NCBI GenBank assembly: GCA_030710605.1
Contig: CP092870.1
Location: 54,511,921-54,575,920 of the forward strand
Direction of reading: 5' to 3'
Length of the DNA: 64,000 bases
DNA from: Cordylochernes scorpioides
Lineage: Eukaryota > Arthropoda > Arachnida > Pseudoscorpiones > Chernetidae
A program made the position numbers and the translations under genes. The notes under the pieces were generated by a model. The model ran no database searches, had not been told where the DNA came from, and was given only the letters and a program-made list of their open reading frames with translations. Positions 41,573 through 52,364 of the stretch are shown here, piece by piece. The stretch's first letter is position 1. Each line of letters starts with the position of its first letter.

Positions 41573-41930
41573 ATGAAAAAGGCATCTATTTATCGTGCCG
41601 CTGAAAGTGTCTTGCACCATCTATCGGAATTAATATAAACTATTTTAGTTGATTGTTAATTATTCTAAAATTGACCAATTACCCATTCTTGATTAATAAA
41701 GAAAAGCTAACCACGGACACGTTTCGGGCTGTTGGCCCTCATCAGCCAAATCAGCCTTCATTCAGGCATCCTGAAAAATCATGAAACGGGTAGTTAAGGC
41801 CAGAATTGCGTGAGACCGCGACACAATGTGAATAAATAGTAAATATGTGATATTGTACTGGGATAAGGTGCATAAATTATGAAAAATACATTTTTAATAA
41901 AATGTCTGATATTTTCATCTATCCCCCCTT
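41573..41930 (-). mobile_element. Hammerhead element, class 1
   Basis: Minus strand: GTGATATTGTACTGG..., ACGCAATTCTGGCCTTAACTAC, TTTTTCAGGATGCCTGAATG, ribozyme, GTTAGCTTTTCTTTATTAATC, AGATGCCTTTTT. The order matches 45085-45340. It has no protein coding. Confidence 0.7.
41711..41750 (-). ncRNA. Hammerhead ribozyme core, class 1
   Basis: CTGATGA (41739-41745), stem II GGGC/GCCC with loop CAACA, GAAA (41722-41725), ACGTGT, cleavage base C (the favoured GUC context). Stem I is poor in this copy: TTTGG against CGTGG. Confidence 0.75.
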
Positions 41931-42154
41931 CAGCCTGAAAACCAAAGTGTGATAATACTGTTTATAATCCTTTGAACATATACAGCTCTATTACTCTGCT
42001 AAACATGCTTGTCAAGGTACACTCATGGACAGAACTTTGAAAAGTTCTACCTTTTATAATAATTATCTAGATTCAAACAATAACTCTGAAATATACTTGA
42101 TACACAGTGACCTTTATTGAAGACACACGTGATAAACAAGTGTAAAAAATATTT

Positions 42155-42335
42155 CCTATTCCCATCCCTGAGAACTTTATTTTCCCGTTCATTTTTACTC
42201 TTCACAATTCATCTTTTCATACCTCATCCCTAAGAATAGAAATAGTCGTTATTTCTCCTTTAAAAATATATCACGATATTTCGTTTAAAAGAAACATTTG
42301 CAGTAAAATTTCAAACGTCATTTTACAAAGATTTA
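42155..42335 (+). repeat. Half of a tRNA cassette, no tRNA
   Basis: TTTTCCCGTTCATTTTTACTC, CATACCTCATCCCTAAGAAT, TTTAAAAGAAACATTTGCAG and CGTCATTTTACAA: one body arm only. Confidence 0.65.
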
Positions 42336-42478
42336 CTCTATCTCTTTTAGAAAATCAGACTATTGAGGACTTTAAATACATTCTATTTCCTCAATATTTG
42401 TTTATAAGTATATTTAAGAAATGTTGACAATGACTAGGAACCGTTTTAAAACTGGTATACAAATTCGATTATATTGGT

Positions 42479-42854
42479 ATTGTCTAAATTCCGATATACA
42501 TGCTAAATGTACAACTTCTTTAAGTTTGTCCATGAGTGTATCTTTCACAGTTATTGTCTCAATCCCGATATACATGCTAAAAGGTACAACCAACTTAAGG
42601 TTTGTTCTTAAGTGTATCTTTCAGAGTTATTGTCTCAATCCCGATACACATACTAAAAGGTACAACCTCCTTAATTTTTGTCTATGATTGTATCCTTCAG
42701 AGTTATTGTCTCAATTCCGATATACATGATAAAAGGTACAACTTCCTCAAGTTTTGTCCATGTGTGTATCTTTCAGAGTTATTGTCTCAATCCCAATATA
42801 CATGCTAAAAGGTACAACCTCCTTTATTTTTGTTCATGAGTTTACTTCAGATCG
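42479..42854 (+). repeat. Minisatellite, five units of 76 bp
   Basis: Units start ATTGTCTCAATCCCGATATA at 42479 (74 bp), 42553, 42629, 42705 and 42781. Units differ at 5-15 positions. 76 is not a multiple of three, so no coding repeat is implied. Confidence 0.9.
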
Positions 42855-43140
42855 TACAAAGCTATTTTTCGGACAAGAAAACAATTTAGAGAAATTTTGG
42901 ACACCTTGTTTTGATTCAATCGCCATAAAGACTTCCACAAGGATCTGTTTTAGGCCCTTTTTTTCAACATAATTGTATGACAACGTTGATAATTCCAAAG
43001 CTATTAGATAAAAATCAATATGCTTTGCAGACGACTTTACTTCCGTCACACATGTGTCATACCAACTTCCTCATATGTGGTGTTTCAAGGGAAGCAGAGC
43101 CAAATTACCCATTGTCTACAATTCTTCTCAGATTCATCAA
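42855..43140 (+). pseudogene. LINE reverse transcriptase fragment
   Basis: PQGSVLGP (42937-42960) is RT motif 4; after a frame change, KSICFADDFTSVTHVSYQ (43009-43065) is the catalytic FADD box of motif 5. The gap between them has the usual length. Upstream, SDRTKLFFGQ leads into the minisatellite, so the repeat abuts or replaces the N-terminal side. Confidence 0.65.
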
Positions 43141-43230
43141 ATATAAATCTCAGAGGATAAGTTTCTTTATTAATCTATTAACGAGTTTACAAGCTTTCAG
43201 GTTTTAAACGACCCTTCTACAGGTAAAAAT
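43135..43230 (-). repeat. Penelope-like 3' tail module, solo
   Basis: Minus strand: CCTGTAGAAGGGTCGTTTAA ... AAAGAAACTTATCCTCTGAG, closest to the tail of the element at 63110-63840. Confidence 0.55.
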
Positions 43231-43239
43231 ATTTTATAA

Positions 43240-44040
43240 AAGGCACAGTCATTTCTGTAAATCTTCTTGAACACAGCTGTTAACAGTTTCATTCAAATTC
43301 CAGACATAATTTTGATTGAAAAAGAACATTCATAAAACAACTCGACAACAATAAAACAATTCTAATGAAATCTTTACAGACTCATTCAACAAATAATAGA
43401 CAATATGAATCATTCTTAAACTATAGACGTAAAACATTTTATAGTTGTTCTACAAGCACTATATTTTTTTATATCTCTGGTGTTTGGAGAATACGCAAGT
43501 TTGATACAATCGATTGATCTTCTGTTTATTTAATTGAGAACAGATAACTAAATATATATATGTTATAAAAAGAAAAGTGAATACAATAATAAAATTTATA
43601 TTATATTTAAGAATGAGATTTCTGTTGATTTTTGATCATGTTGAGGATTATGGTAATGCAGTCGTGGCAAAAGTCTTGAAAGTATATAAACAAAAATAGT
43701 TTTGATCAGAGATTATTTTAATTGAGCTAAAGTAATATATACTAACATAATTTGATAAGGGTACCTCCTGGCTTAAGGCGAGTAGAAAAGGGAAAACAAA
43801 ATATTATTTACATAATGTACAAAAGATTTGAGCCGGCCAACGGGATAGAGAGAGAAATAAGGATAACCCAGGCCCCTGGAGCGCAAGAAACGCCAACTGC
43901 CCGGTATCCATCGAGATACAACAACAATGATTTTTATAGGGGAAGAGTGACCTCTGGCGGTCGATTTAGCAGAGTATTTGAATCTATGAAATTATAATTT
44001 TAAATAAAATAATATTCTAATATAACATATATATATATAT
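43240..44040. other. No feature identified
   Basis: AT-rich; a short frame at 43752-43997 has mixed composition but no known motif. Confidence 0.4.
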
Positions 44041-44192
44041 TATATATAATAAAAAAGGCAATACATTTTTGTATAAACAAACTCAGCGCCGCATAGTGTT
44101 ATAATATCACATTTGAAAAGAAATATATATACAAAGTAGGTGGGGGAAATTTGTGCAAGCAAAAATTATTATATTTTATTATATATATATAT

Positions 44193-44880
44193 ATGTGATG
44201 ATGAGTTGCTGTCGACTTATCTGTGATGAGAATTCCAGTAGCTTTTGTAGAGATCCTGTCGACTAATGTGATAATAGTTGAAGTTTGGTGTTTGTCGACT
44301 TGTAGTATCCTGTCGACTACTGAAATAAGTTGAAGTTCTGGTAAGCCTTGTGTAGAGTTTTCCAGTACCTCTCTGCACCTTGGAAGACCTTTAAAAGTTC
44401 TCACAAAATACAGGCAGTCGTGGTCGAGGCAGAGTGGAAAGTTTGGGATGTCCACAAAAAAAACGAAGACACAGTTGCACTAAGAAAGTTCCGTAAACAG
44501 ATAAAAGTTGAGCCGGGAGCGAAAGATGGAGATAGAAGAGTCCTTACTAGTCTACATGGTGAATGAGGAGGACCTTGGTGACAACCGACGTGAGCTTCGC
44601 TGAGGGTGAACTAAACTAAACTGAACTGAACTGTCAAGTCCCTGTAAAAGTGATGTATGTCTAGGTTAAAAGACGGGGGGGGGACCTTATGTGACAGGGG
44701 CGTTTGAGAAAAGGCGCCTTCACCTGTCCAGGTGTGAGAGGGGTCTCTGCATTCCCCCACATGTGACAGTGTGGGTGGCCTTGTTTGTGGGAATTGTAAA
44801 TCGACCTGATTTATGACTTACATCTTTAGGCTTTGTTGTTTTGGTAATACTATGCTCGATCTCTGCTCTAGCTCAACTCT
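44193..44880. other. Unclassified GC-richer block with four GTCGACT motifs
   Basis: It starts TGTGATGATGAGTTGC after (TA)n. GTCGACT occurs at 44211, 44258, 44294 and 44312. A short frame reads EIEESLLVYMVNEEDLGD near 44526-44580. It also has ACTAAACTAAACTGAACTGA. It might be a solo LTR or a retroelement 5' region, but no second copy is in the window. Confidence 0.3.
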
Positions 44881-45084
44881 TAAATCTATTACAGATTTTA
44901 TTTATTTATCCACTTTGTACAAATTACATTACATAGGGTGATGTAAAGACACAGATTAATCATGCGCATAATTATTTATAGATGTGTTTCTATATACAAC
45001 ATGACAATCTTGTTATAAGTTATCTACACAATATGAGGTTGTTGTTTTAAATTACCATATATATATATACAAGTATATTAAAAT

Positions 45085-45340
45085 CAAAAAAGGCATTCCC
45101 TGACCACGTTCACATTGATTTAACCTGTTCCCTGATATTTGGCCAACTTATTATCTTGATAAATCAAGAAAAGTCAACCACGAAGGCGTTCCGGGCTGTT
45201 GGCCCTCGTCAGCGTGATGCGTACTGTACCTCTATGGCCAAAAATATTTTGGTCCCAAAGGCTTCCTGAGAAATCAAGAAATAGGTATTTAAGGCTAAAC
45301 TTGCGTAAATACGCTAAACATATAAATTTTTATTATTTTT
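45085..45340 (-). mobile_element. Hammerhead element, class 1
   Basis: The minus strand begins AGCGTATTTACGCAAGTTTAGC, passes TTTGGGACCAAAATA, the ribozyme, TTGACTTTTCTTGATTTATC, GGCCAAATATCAGGGAACAG, and ends GGGAATGCCTTTTTT. Confidence 0.7.
45177..45218 (-). ncRNA. Hammerhead ribozyme, class 1, one core change
   Basis: Stem I ATCACG/CGTGGT (six pairs with one T-G), CTGACGA (45206-45212), stem II GGGC/GCCC, loop CAACA, then GGAA in place of GAAA, A-CGCC-T, cleavage base T. The core change should weaken cleavage. Confidence 0.7.
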
Positions 45341-46104
45341 TGACATATATGTTTCTCTAACTCAAAGAAATTGATCACTAAACGATTCTTCGACAGAAAA
45401 TTTTAATCTATATTTCATATAAAATTGAAACATAGAAGCACAAGATCTATCACATTAAAAGCTGTCTTGTTATATAGATCCGAAAAATAAACAAATTCTA
45501 CAAGGGTCACTCTAATATAGGCAAAAAGGTCATTTTAGCAAATTCTTCGATTACAATTTAAAACGAATAAAAGTAACAAAACTTCTAATTTCTACTTTCA
45601 AAGTTAACCAAGGAGACATTTTGAATAATATATTTAAAATAATTTTGTTAAGAGTAACAATGGACAAAATAGGTTCTCGATAGGAAAATGTTGATTAACT
45701 ATATTTTATGTACCCTATATTGTATGAATATATTTTTAATCATACGATCTAATTTCACAGAGAGAATATATTTTGTTGTGTTCTAGTTAATAGATGAGTG
45801 AATCAACAAAATAATGCATATGTACATGTTTATAATTAAAAAGAATGATCATTAGTGATATTCGAAATTATATATTGAAAATATTCAATCCCAGAAAGAA
45901 GAAAGATTCTACCATTGGCTCTAATATTCAATGCCATTTTCATTGATTTATCCTTTTCAAACATAGAAGAAGAAACAAAACTGATTTCCAAGAACAAACA
46001 GATAACTTCAACCTAAATAAGTTAAAGGTAAGACTCTCTCAGATCACTCTTGATTCTTCTCTATTGACGAGATCCAATTTTGGATTCTAATGTCTAATGG
46101 ATAT

Positions 46105-46400
46105 CTGTTGGATCGTTTTTGAAAACAACTCTCAGATTTATAAAATTAATTTATTAAACTTTAAACATTTTTAGATATAGAGAGAGAAACGAGTTAATTA
46201 CCTCGTATTTAAGGCAACAAAAGAATCATCTAATTTTCATACATCGTTCTAACCAGATACAACTTATGCAAAACAGACTACAAAGAAAAATAAACAAATT
46301 AATAATAGAGGATAAATTCTATTTTTACAAGCTTTCACACACAAATAATAATCATTTTCTTGCTTCAATTTCATTGATGTATCTTCGTGCTTGCTAAATA
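46105..46400 (+). repeat. Dispersed repeat shared with 6545-6790
   Basis: TGTTGGATCGTTTTTGAA to TGCTAAATATTCA; TG...CA ends and a length near 295 bp suit a solo LTR. Confidence 0.6.
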
Positions 46401-46634
46401 TTCAGAAAAGGCCAGACAATAAGAAGAGTTGATTGATAACACGTTATGTGAACTGGACCAACTCATGACAATTGACACAAATAAACTTGAAAAAAAAAAA
46501 AAACTTTAAAACTATATATAAACCTAACCACAAAAAGGTATAAGATGCCACAACTATTTTTATTAATTGTATAAAGTATCTTTGGGGCAAGCCCTTCCTC
46601 AGCAAACTGAAACATAAAATAATATTTATAAATA

Positions 46635-46712
46635 AATAAAAGGCATATATTGGATCTAAATTTATTATTCAATCAATATTTCTAGGCGCGAAACGCCTCT
46701 CTTTATCAAGTC
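46635..46712 (-). repeat. Half-element with GATAAAGAG stem-loop
   Basis: Minus strand: ACTTGATAAAGAG, stem AGGCG/CGCCT around TTTCG, AGAAATATTG, ..., GATCCAATATATGCC then TTTTA. Stem sequence differs entirely from the GGTTTGGC copies but pairs as well. Confidence 0.5.
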
Positions 46713-46739
46713 TTTTTTTTTTTATTTATACTAAATCAC

Positions 46740-47580
46740 GTGGGTATGTGATCCAGTCATGCTACACAAGATCAAAGTAAGAAACATCTGATGAAAATTT
46801 CACTATATATAAAATATATGTACAATAGTTATATTAATAATAATAATTAAAAAGTATATAATTAAATAATCATTTGATTAAATAAATGAAGACACTGATA
46901 ATAATTATAGAAATAAAAATGAGTAAGGATTATGATTCAATATGTTGTGTTGTTAAATATAAATAAAAACATATTACAAGTATAAATATATACAAAAAAT
47001 AATAAAATATAAAATAATGAATAAATAATTTAGGAAGATATAAATTCTCTATAAATTTCTGGTATGTCAATTTTCCTATTTGTGCTTTCTATATCTTCTA
47101 TAGAGGTTCAGCTTTCTAAAAATAATCTGCAGTAAAAATAATCATTGGAGAGAGATTATATAATAAATTAATAATTAATAAAAATGAAAATAATAAATAA
47201 TAAAATATTATTATATATTAAGTCTCATACCTTTTTGTAATTTATCGAAATCCTCAAACTGTGATATTGAATAAACCATCTGTATGAAAATGTGACTATA
47301 ATGATGTCTTATCTTTAAAAGTATTGTGGTAATAACTCATTTCTTTAGTGGTACCACATAATATTTGAGGTACCACAAGTTTAACAGAATTTTTTGTCTC
47401 TAGTAAAAAGCTGACAACTTGTATTGCCAGCGATTGTATTGCCATCTTGTATTGCTAGCTTATATCACTCGATCAGGTGGCTGATTTCTGGTGTTCTTCA
47501 CGAACTCTTTCATTCCTACATGATGGCAATATATCCATTTTATATATATGTATGTGGTAGGTTTTACTGTCTCCTAATTG
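46740..47580. other. No gene seen
   Basis: Very AT-rich, with many AATAAT runs. Confidence 0.45.
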
Positions 47581-47584
47581 TTGT

Positions 47585-48165
47585 GATTGGCAGGTTAGAT
47601 GCAGTCGTGATGGCGACAATGGTCAGAGTGGTTTCAGGCGTCAATGGATAGCACAAAACGAGATAGGTTGGATTTCACCTCAGAGAGAGAGAGAGATAAT
47701 TGAAACACTTTTATTGACATCTAGTCAATAATACAATTCAAATAAATGAAAAGTAATGAAAATATACAAATATTTATGAGCTAGGGAGGCTCCCCCACCT
47801 TGATAGAGTCCTTCTCCAGACCAGGAGGGGTCTTCTCCAGGCCCAGAAAATGCTTGAATATGCTAGACTTGGCAGACGCTAGGATGGCCAGGGCGTCGTC
47901 CTCCAGGTCATGCCCGAAGATCCAGCTCTGCAGGTCAGGGGGCCGCTGGAGAGAGAGAAAGAGGCCAGCGCCAGAACAGGAGGGTCTGATCTTCATGAAA
48001 GCCAGAGAAAAAGTTGTGTTCCTTCGTGATGATCTAGTTGGGATTGGACTACAGACGTCCGACTTCTCAATCTTGGCTCGCTTGCTTTTAAAGTTACACA
48101 TCTTGTGCTTGGTAACAGGGTTGAAAGGTGTGAAGAGTATCTCCCCTTTCACGGTCTATACCTAA
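47585..48165 (-). pseudogene. LINE 3' part, ORF2 C-terminus and 3' UTR
   Basis: The minus strand reads LQRPPDLQSWIFGHDLEDDA, LAILASAKSSIFKHFLGLE and stops at 47781. The plus-strand copy at 50870-51180 has the corresponding DLQAWLFG and TIYKYHLGLELG. The 3' UTR (47700-47585) has CTCAGAGAG-type repeats and TGACGCCTGAAACCACT, CGACTGCATCTAACC, as in 51320-51430. It is inverted relative to its neighbours. Confidence 0.6.
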
Positions 48166-48426
48166 TCCGCTCAATTTGTCTTTTTTTTTCATCCGCGACC
48201 CGATTTGCACAGCTGCCGTTCATTATAAACGAATTTACATTTTCGTCCATGCATTGAGTGTTTGTAGTTTAATTAAGTTAAAATTATTCATTGACAAATT
48301 TTCTGTCGAAGATCGTCGTGCTCTATTGTATCCTTATATATGTATTATATGTATAGATGGAAATTTTGCCTGTAGGAAATTGATCGGGCGCCACTCTTGT
48401 CAAAAATATATATGATTCAATAAAAA

Positions 48427-48836
48427 TATATGTGGTAATATATTTCAATATATATTTTATATCCATATGTAAAAAAAATAACAGGACACAATCCAAATCA
48501 TCAGTTTGACTATCATTTAATACAAAACAGGATAATAAAGTTGATTGAGGGTTCGCCGGCGCCAGACAGAAGAAAGGTCTCCGAAAAACAAAGTCGGGTT
48601 ACCATGTGTGCCCCCTTTTCCTCCAAAATAGATTTGTCCCTCTGAAAAACGATGATTAACACACCTGCCTTGACCGGCGTCACTCTCTCGCTTTTTCTAG
48701 GGTGACATCCAACATGTCTCGTTATTCGGTGTAATTCATTCACGCCTGGAATCATTCTGAACATTGAGGCCACAGCGACTGCATCTAACCAACTCATCAC
48801 GACATTCATCCAACAGAAAAAAAACATCACAACATA
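48427..48836 (+). mobile_element. Internally deleted LINE derivative: 5' UTR fused to 3' end
   Basis: 48430-48620 aligns with the 5' region at 48838-49030 (GTGGTAATATATTTCAATATA, AATAATAAAGTT, GAGG...GCCGGC). 48690-48810 aligns with the 3' end at 51320-51430 (GGTGACATCCAACATGTCTC, GACTGCATC). Nothing of ORF1 or ORF2 lies between. It stands directly upstream of a longer copy. Confidence 0.6.
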
Positions 48837-49491
48837 TTTGTGGTAATATATTTCAATATATACTTGATATCCATATGTAACATATTTATAGTGTAACAGC
48901 CAAAATTGTGGACACAGTCCACATAATGTAATACAAAACGGAATAATAAAGTTTTATTGAGGTCCGCCGGCACACCCAGACAGAAAAAAAGGGTTTCCGA
49001 TTACACATTCGAACCGACATAGTCGGATATCAAACAGTTCCTCTCTGACGCTAATGTAGATCAGACCCTCCTGAACCGGCGCTGGTCTCTCTCTCCGCCA
49101 GCTTTGGCTCGCCTGCTTGAAGGAGGTTCAGGCCTCACTTCGCGGCGTCGCCAACGGCTACTCTTGGCTGGTCCTCAGCCGACCGCCAGCTCCTGACGTC
49201 TTCTCTCGCATAGGAGGAGGAGACTGCTGAGCCTGTGGGAGGCCGCCTTAAGTGTCCTTGAGCTGGACCACAAGGTTCTGCATCCCGTCATCCTGAGGCC
49301 CCTGCGCTTTCGAGGCGACAATAGATTCCTGCGACCGCCAGACCTGCTGGCTACAGGCGACTTTCGGAGACTTCTCCGATGGCGCCCTGACCTAGCGCGC
49401 TCCCGCTTACCCCGCCGGCGTGACGTGTTCTTTGGCGTTCTTTTCTTAAGACTAAAAATAATGTTTTTATTATTTTTCGAAATAAATAAAT

Positions 49492-50312
49492 ATGATGGAA
49501 CTTTCCAACCTATATGCGTTATTGGCGGAGAGCCAGGACAAAGACCTACACGATAGTATGATTCCCATCGAGGTGACTGATATGCAAGTCGATTCAACGA
49601 CGATAAAAGATTCGACGAAGAATCGTTCGAATTCAGATGTGAGCGACGCAAATTCGCTCGTGAAAAACGGCGGAAATGTAAATCCGGCCGCGAAAAAAAG
49701 AGAAAAATGGGCGGAGCAAGTTGATTCCGCGTAAAAGGATAATGACACCGAACCTTTCCAATCTTTACACGAAAAAAAAAAGGAAACGGCTTAACCCAAA
49801 AAGTCAGCGGGCCCAGATTGTGAGGCCGAACGCTAGCTCTCCAAACCCATCTGGACAGCTTCATAGGACAACGAAGGAGTCCGTGACCTTCGTCGGGAAC
49901 ACGAGGCAACAGCAGGCGCTGAACAAAGCCAGATCATCAGAAGCAACGTTCGATCAATGCTGCTATGTCGAATGGTGCACGAATTTCCATCCCGTGCACT
50001 ATATGAAGGCCTTGGAGGAGTTGCTGGGGAAGGGATCCGTCTACCAGCTGATGAAGATGGCCGGCCATGTTATGGTCGGACTGGCCAGCATTGAGAAGGC
50101 GTAGCGCCTGGTGGAGAAAGGACTCACCATAAACAACACCTTCCTCAGGGCATTCCCTTACAGAAGGAAGGCGGAGAAGATCATCCTCGGGAACCTGCCC
50201 ATCGCAGTGAGGGAGGAGGACATCATCGAGGCCCTGCGACCTTACTGCCGGGTTGTCTCCCTGGCCTATGAAGTGGTGTCCTGTAAGGGCTACACCTGGA
50301 CCACCGGCAACA
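49492..50312 (+). pseudogene. LINE ORF1 (gag-like RNA-binding protein), N-terminal part
   Basis: The start MELSNLYALLAESQDKD at 49495 follows an ATG pair. The frame changes near 49730, and a stop at 50102-50104 splits the protein. The second part has CCYVEWCTNFHPVHYMKALE, MKMAGHVMVGLASIEKA, then TINNTFLRAFPYRRKAEKII, LGNLPIAVREEDIIEALRPY, an RRM-like fold typical of gag-like ORF1 of I/R1-group LINEs. It ends SCKGYTWTTGN at the inverted insert. The protein would coat LINE RNA. Confidence 0.7.
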
Positions 50313-50547
50313 GTGTTCACGACGAAGGTCACGGACTCCTTCGTTGTCCTACGAAGCTGTCCAGATGGGTTTGGAGAGCTAACGTTCGGCCTCACAATCT
50401 GGGCCCGCTGACTTTTAGGGTTAAGCCGTTTCCTTTTTTTTTCGTGCAAAGATTGGAAAGGTTCGGTGTCATTATCCTTTTACGCGGTCTCAACTTGCTC
50501 CGCCCATTTTTCTCTTTTTTTCCGCGGCCGGATTTACATTTCCGCCG
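50313..50547 (-). repeat. Inverted copy of ORF1 segment 49668-49902
   Basis: 235 bp with about 95% identity by eye to the inverse of 49668-49902, including CCAAACCCATCTGGACAGCT. It interrupts ORF1 after TTGN. Then follows AT-rich sequence 50548-50671. Confidence 0.85.
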
Positions 50548-50671
50548 CTTTTAATTTTAAAATTATTTTTTTAATAAAAATTTATTTTTTTAAAGTAAAA
50601 GTGATTTTACTAATATATAAAAAAATATTTATATTTAAACAATGATTTTTCTTTATTTTTAAATCAAACCA

Positions 50672-50764
50672 GCTCCATGCCAAGCTGGTGATGATCTCCA
50701 AAGGGGAGTCTACACCCGCCTACATCACCTACGGTGTTAGGTGTAGTAGATGTCACCGCCAGGG
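50672..50764 (+). pseudogene. LINE ORF1 C-terminal zinc knuckle
   Basis: NQLHAKLVMISKGESTPAYI, then CSRCHRQGHI: the first CCHC knuckle of ORF1, continuing the protein interrupted at 50312. It is cut by a stop after HIG. Confidence 0.65.
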
Positions 50765-50869
50765 ACACATTGGATAATGACTTCTCGGGGCACGACGCAG
50801 ATGTCGCCCTACGGATGGCCCTCGACGCGCTACCCTATCCTGATCATCCTACCTGAAGCGTGTCACCTG

Positions 50870-51180
50870 TGTCGCCTGTGGGTCCAGCGATGTGTCGCTG
50901 GCCCACGGATATTGGAGTTGCGGAGCCTTGCGACCCCTGTTCCGGGATGTGTTCGCCTCCTGCGAAATGCCCCTGGATCTGCAGGCCTGGCTCTTCGGCC
51001 TCCTTCCCTAGGCAATAAATATCACAAGTGTGGAGAAGGCTACCATCTACAAGTACCATCTTGGTCTTGAGCTTGGTAATGCCAGCCATCTTATTGACCT
51101 GCCCACTCTGTGGGAAAGAACTCTCGTAGTCCATCGGTGGCGGAGTCTTTCCCGCGGTGGGCGCCACCAATGACGACTTA
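50870..51180 (+). pseudogene. LINE ORF2 C-terminal part
   Basis: VALAHGYWSCGALRPLFRDV, FASCEMPLDLQAWLFG, then ATIYKYHLGLELGNASHLID. One stop after GLLP. The C-terminal region of I/R1-group ORF2 lies after reverse transcriptase; the latter is absent. Confidence 0.5.
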
Positions 51181-51879
51181 TATATATTTATCAATTATTT
51201 TTATCTATTTATTCATATATTCATCATTATATAATCTTATTTATTCATATTTATATCTGTATTTCCCATTATATAATATTATATGTACATTGTAATAAAT
51301 CAGTGTCAGTCTCAATCTCTCTGAGGTGATATCCAACATGCCTCATCTTTTTGTGCTATCACTTGACGCCTGAAACCACTTGTGACCATTGAGGCTACCA
51401 TGACTGCATCCAACTTGCCTACCAGTTAAAACATACCATATATATATATAAATATAAACATATATATAATGGAAATATTGCTATAATATATGAAGTAATA
51501 CTGGCCCTCTGTAAATCCCTATAGGGGCATGAAGATATTCAGCATCCTTATTTCATATAGGATTCATCCTAATATCCTAATATACAGAGCAACAAGGTTA
51601 ATAACATAGGAGCGCAATACATTATAAATTCGTCACTTTAATCAATCACATACACACATACAGCTTTATTAGCACCACAGGTCTTATACAGATTCACCAC
51701 AGGAAAGAAGCATAGATGCTCTAGGCAGCGGAGAGCCCAACAGCCTCCAGGTCCGACCCAAGTCCAGTGGCCACAGAATTCATCGTGTATTTAATTAATC
51801 ACTAAATGCAATTTAATTAATTACTAATGACATTTCGAGTAATAGAACGCAACTGGAGCAGACTCTGATATATTAACAA

Positions 51880-52364
51880 CAACACAACAAAAATACCTTT
51901 ATTAAGACACTATTGTCTTACAAGGGGATTCCCCTAAAAGGCTATATATGTACATGAGTGAGGAGGAAAAGTAATTTAAAGGGGAGGGGGAGCAATCAGT
52001 CGTTGTTTGTGGAGTTGAGCACTTCTTCTCTCATTTTATCAATCGCCTTGAAATATTTAAAATATTTATAAACAAATGTTTTATCCAGCAAGATAGTAGT
52101 GAAGATTTTATATACATGTTGTTCATTGTAGTGAGTTGGCCCCGAAATTTCGCGAATTTCCAGTCTCTTTTCATGTAGGATTGGGCAATGGAATAGATAG
52201 CGGACCAAATTGTCTTGGATGTCAACATTGCAGAAGTAGCAATTTAAAGGGTCGCTGTTCTAAAATCCCGTGATATCCTCGCGGAAAAGTAGCCATACCT
52301 CCTTTGACGGGATATAAATCGTTTAATTTTTAAAGGGAGGTTTGATAGTAAGTGACTTCTGATA
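51880..52364 (-). pseudogene. LINE ORF2 C-terminus with 3' tail
   Basis: Minus strand: LNCYFCNVDIQDNLVRYLFH, CPILHEKRLEIREI, then IDKMREEVLNSTNND and stop at 51996. C-x2-C ... H-x4-C is the terminal zinc motif of non-LTR ORF2. The 3' UTR ends AATAAAGGTATTTTTGTTG with TGT/TTG repeats. The upstream side is cut off by the mariner at 52367. Confidence 0.65.

Larger units (their letters stand above)
48838..51430 (+). mobile_element. LINE copy with ORF1, rearranged
   Basis: 5' region 48838-49490, ORF1 from 49492, an inverted insert at 50313-50671, the ORF1 zinc-knuckle end at 50672-50760, then ORF2 C-terminus 50870-51180 and 3' UTR to 51430. The endonuclease and reverse transcriptase are deleted. 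GC content is well above the surroundings. Confidence 0.6.

Noticed and set aside
42421..42972. Overlapping plus-strand frames of about 70-90 residues
   Set aside because: They arise from the 76 bp minisatellite in successive frames.
49175..49909. A 244-residue open frame on the minus strand, the longest in the window
   Set aside because: It runs antisense to the LINE 5' region and ORF1 on the plus strand, and its translation is arginine/serine-rich low complexity without motifs. It is a by-product of GC-rich coding on the other strand.
49937..50449. A 170-residue minus-strand open frame
   Set aside because: It is the antisense of ORF1 together with the inverted insert; the ORF1 reading on the plus strand has the recognisable motifs.
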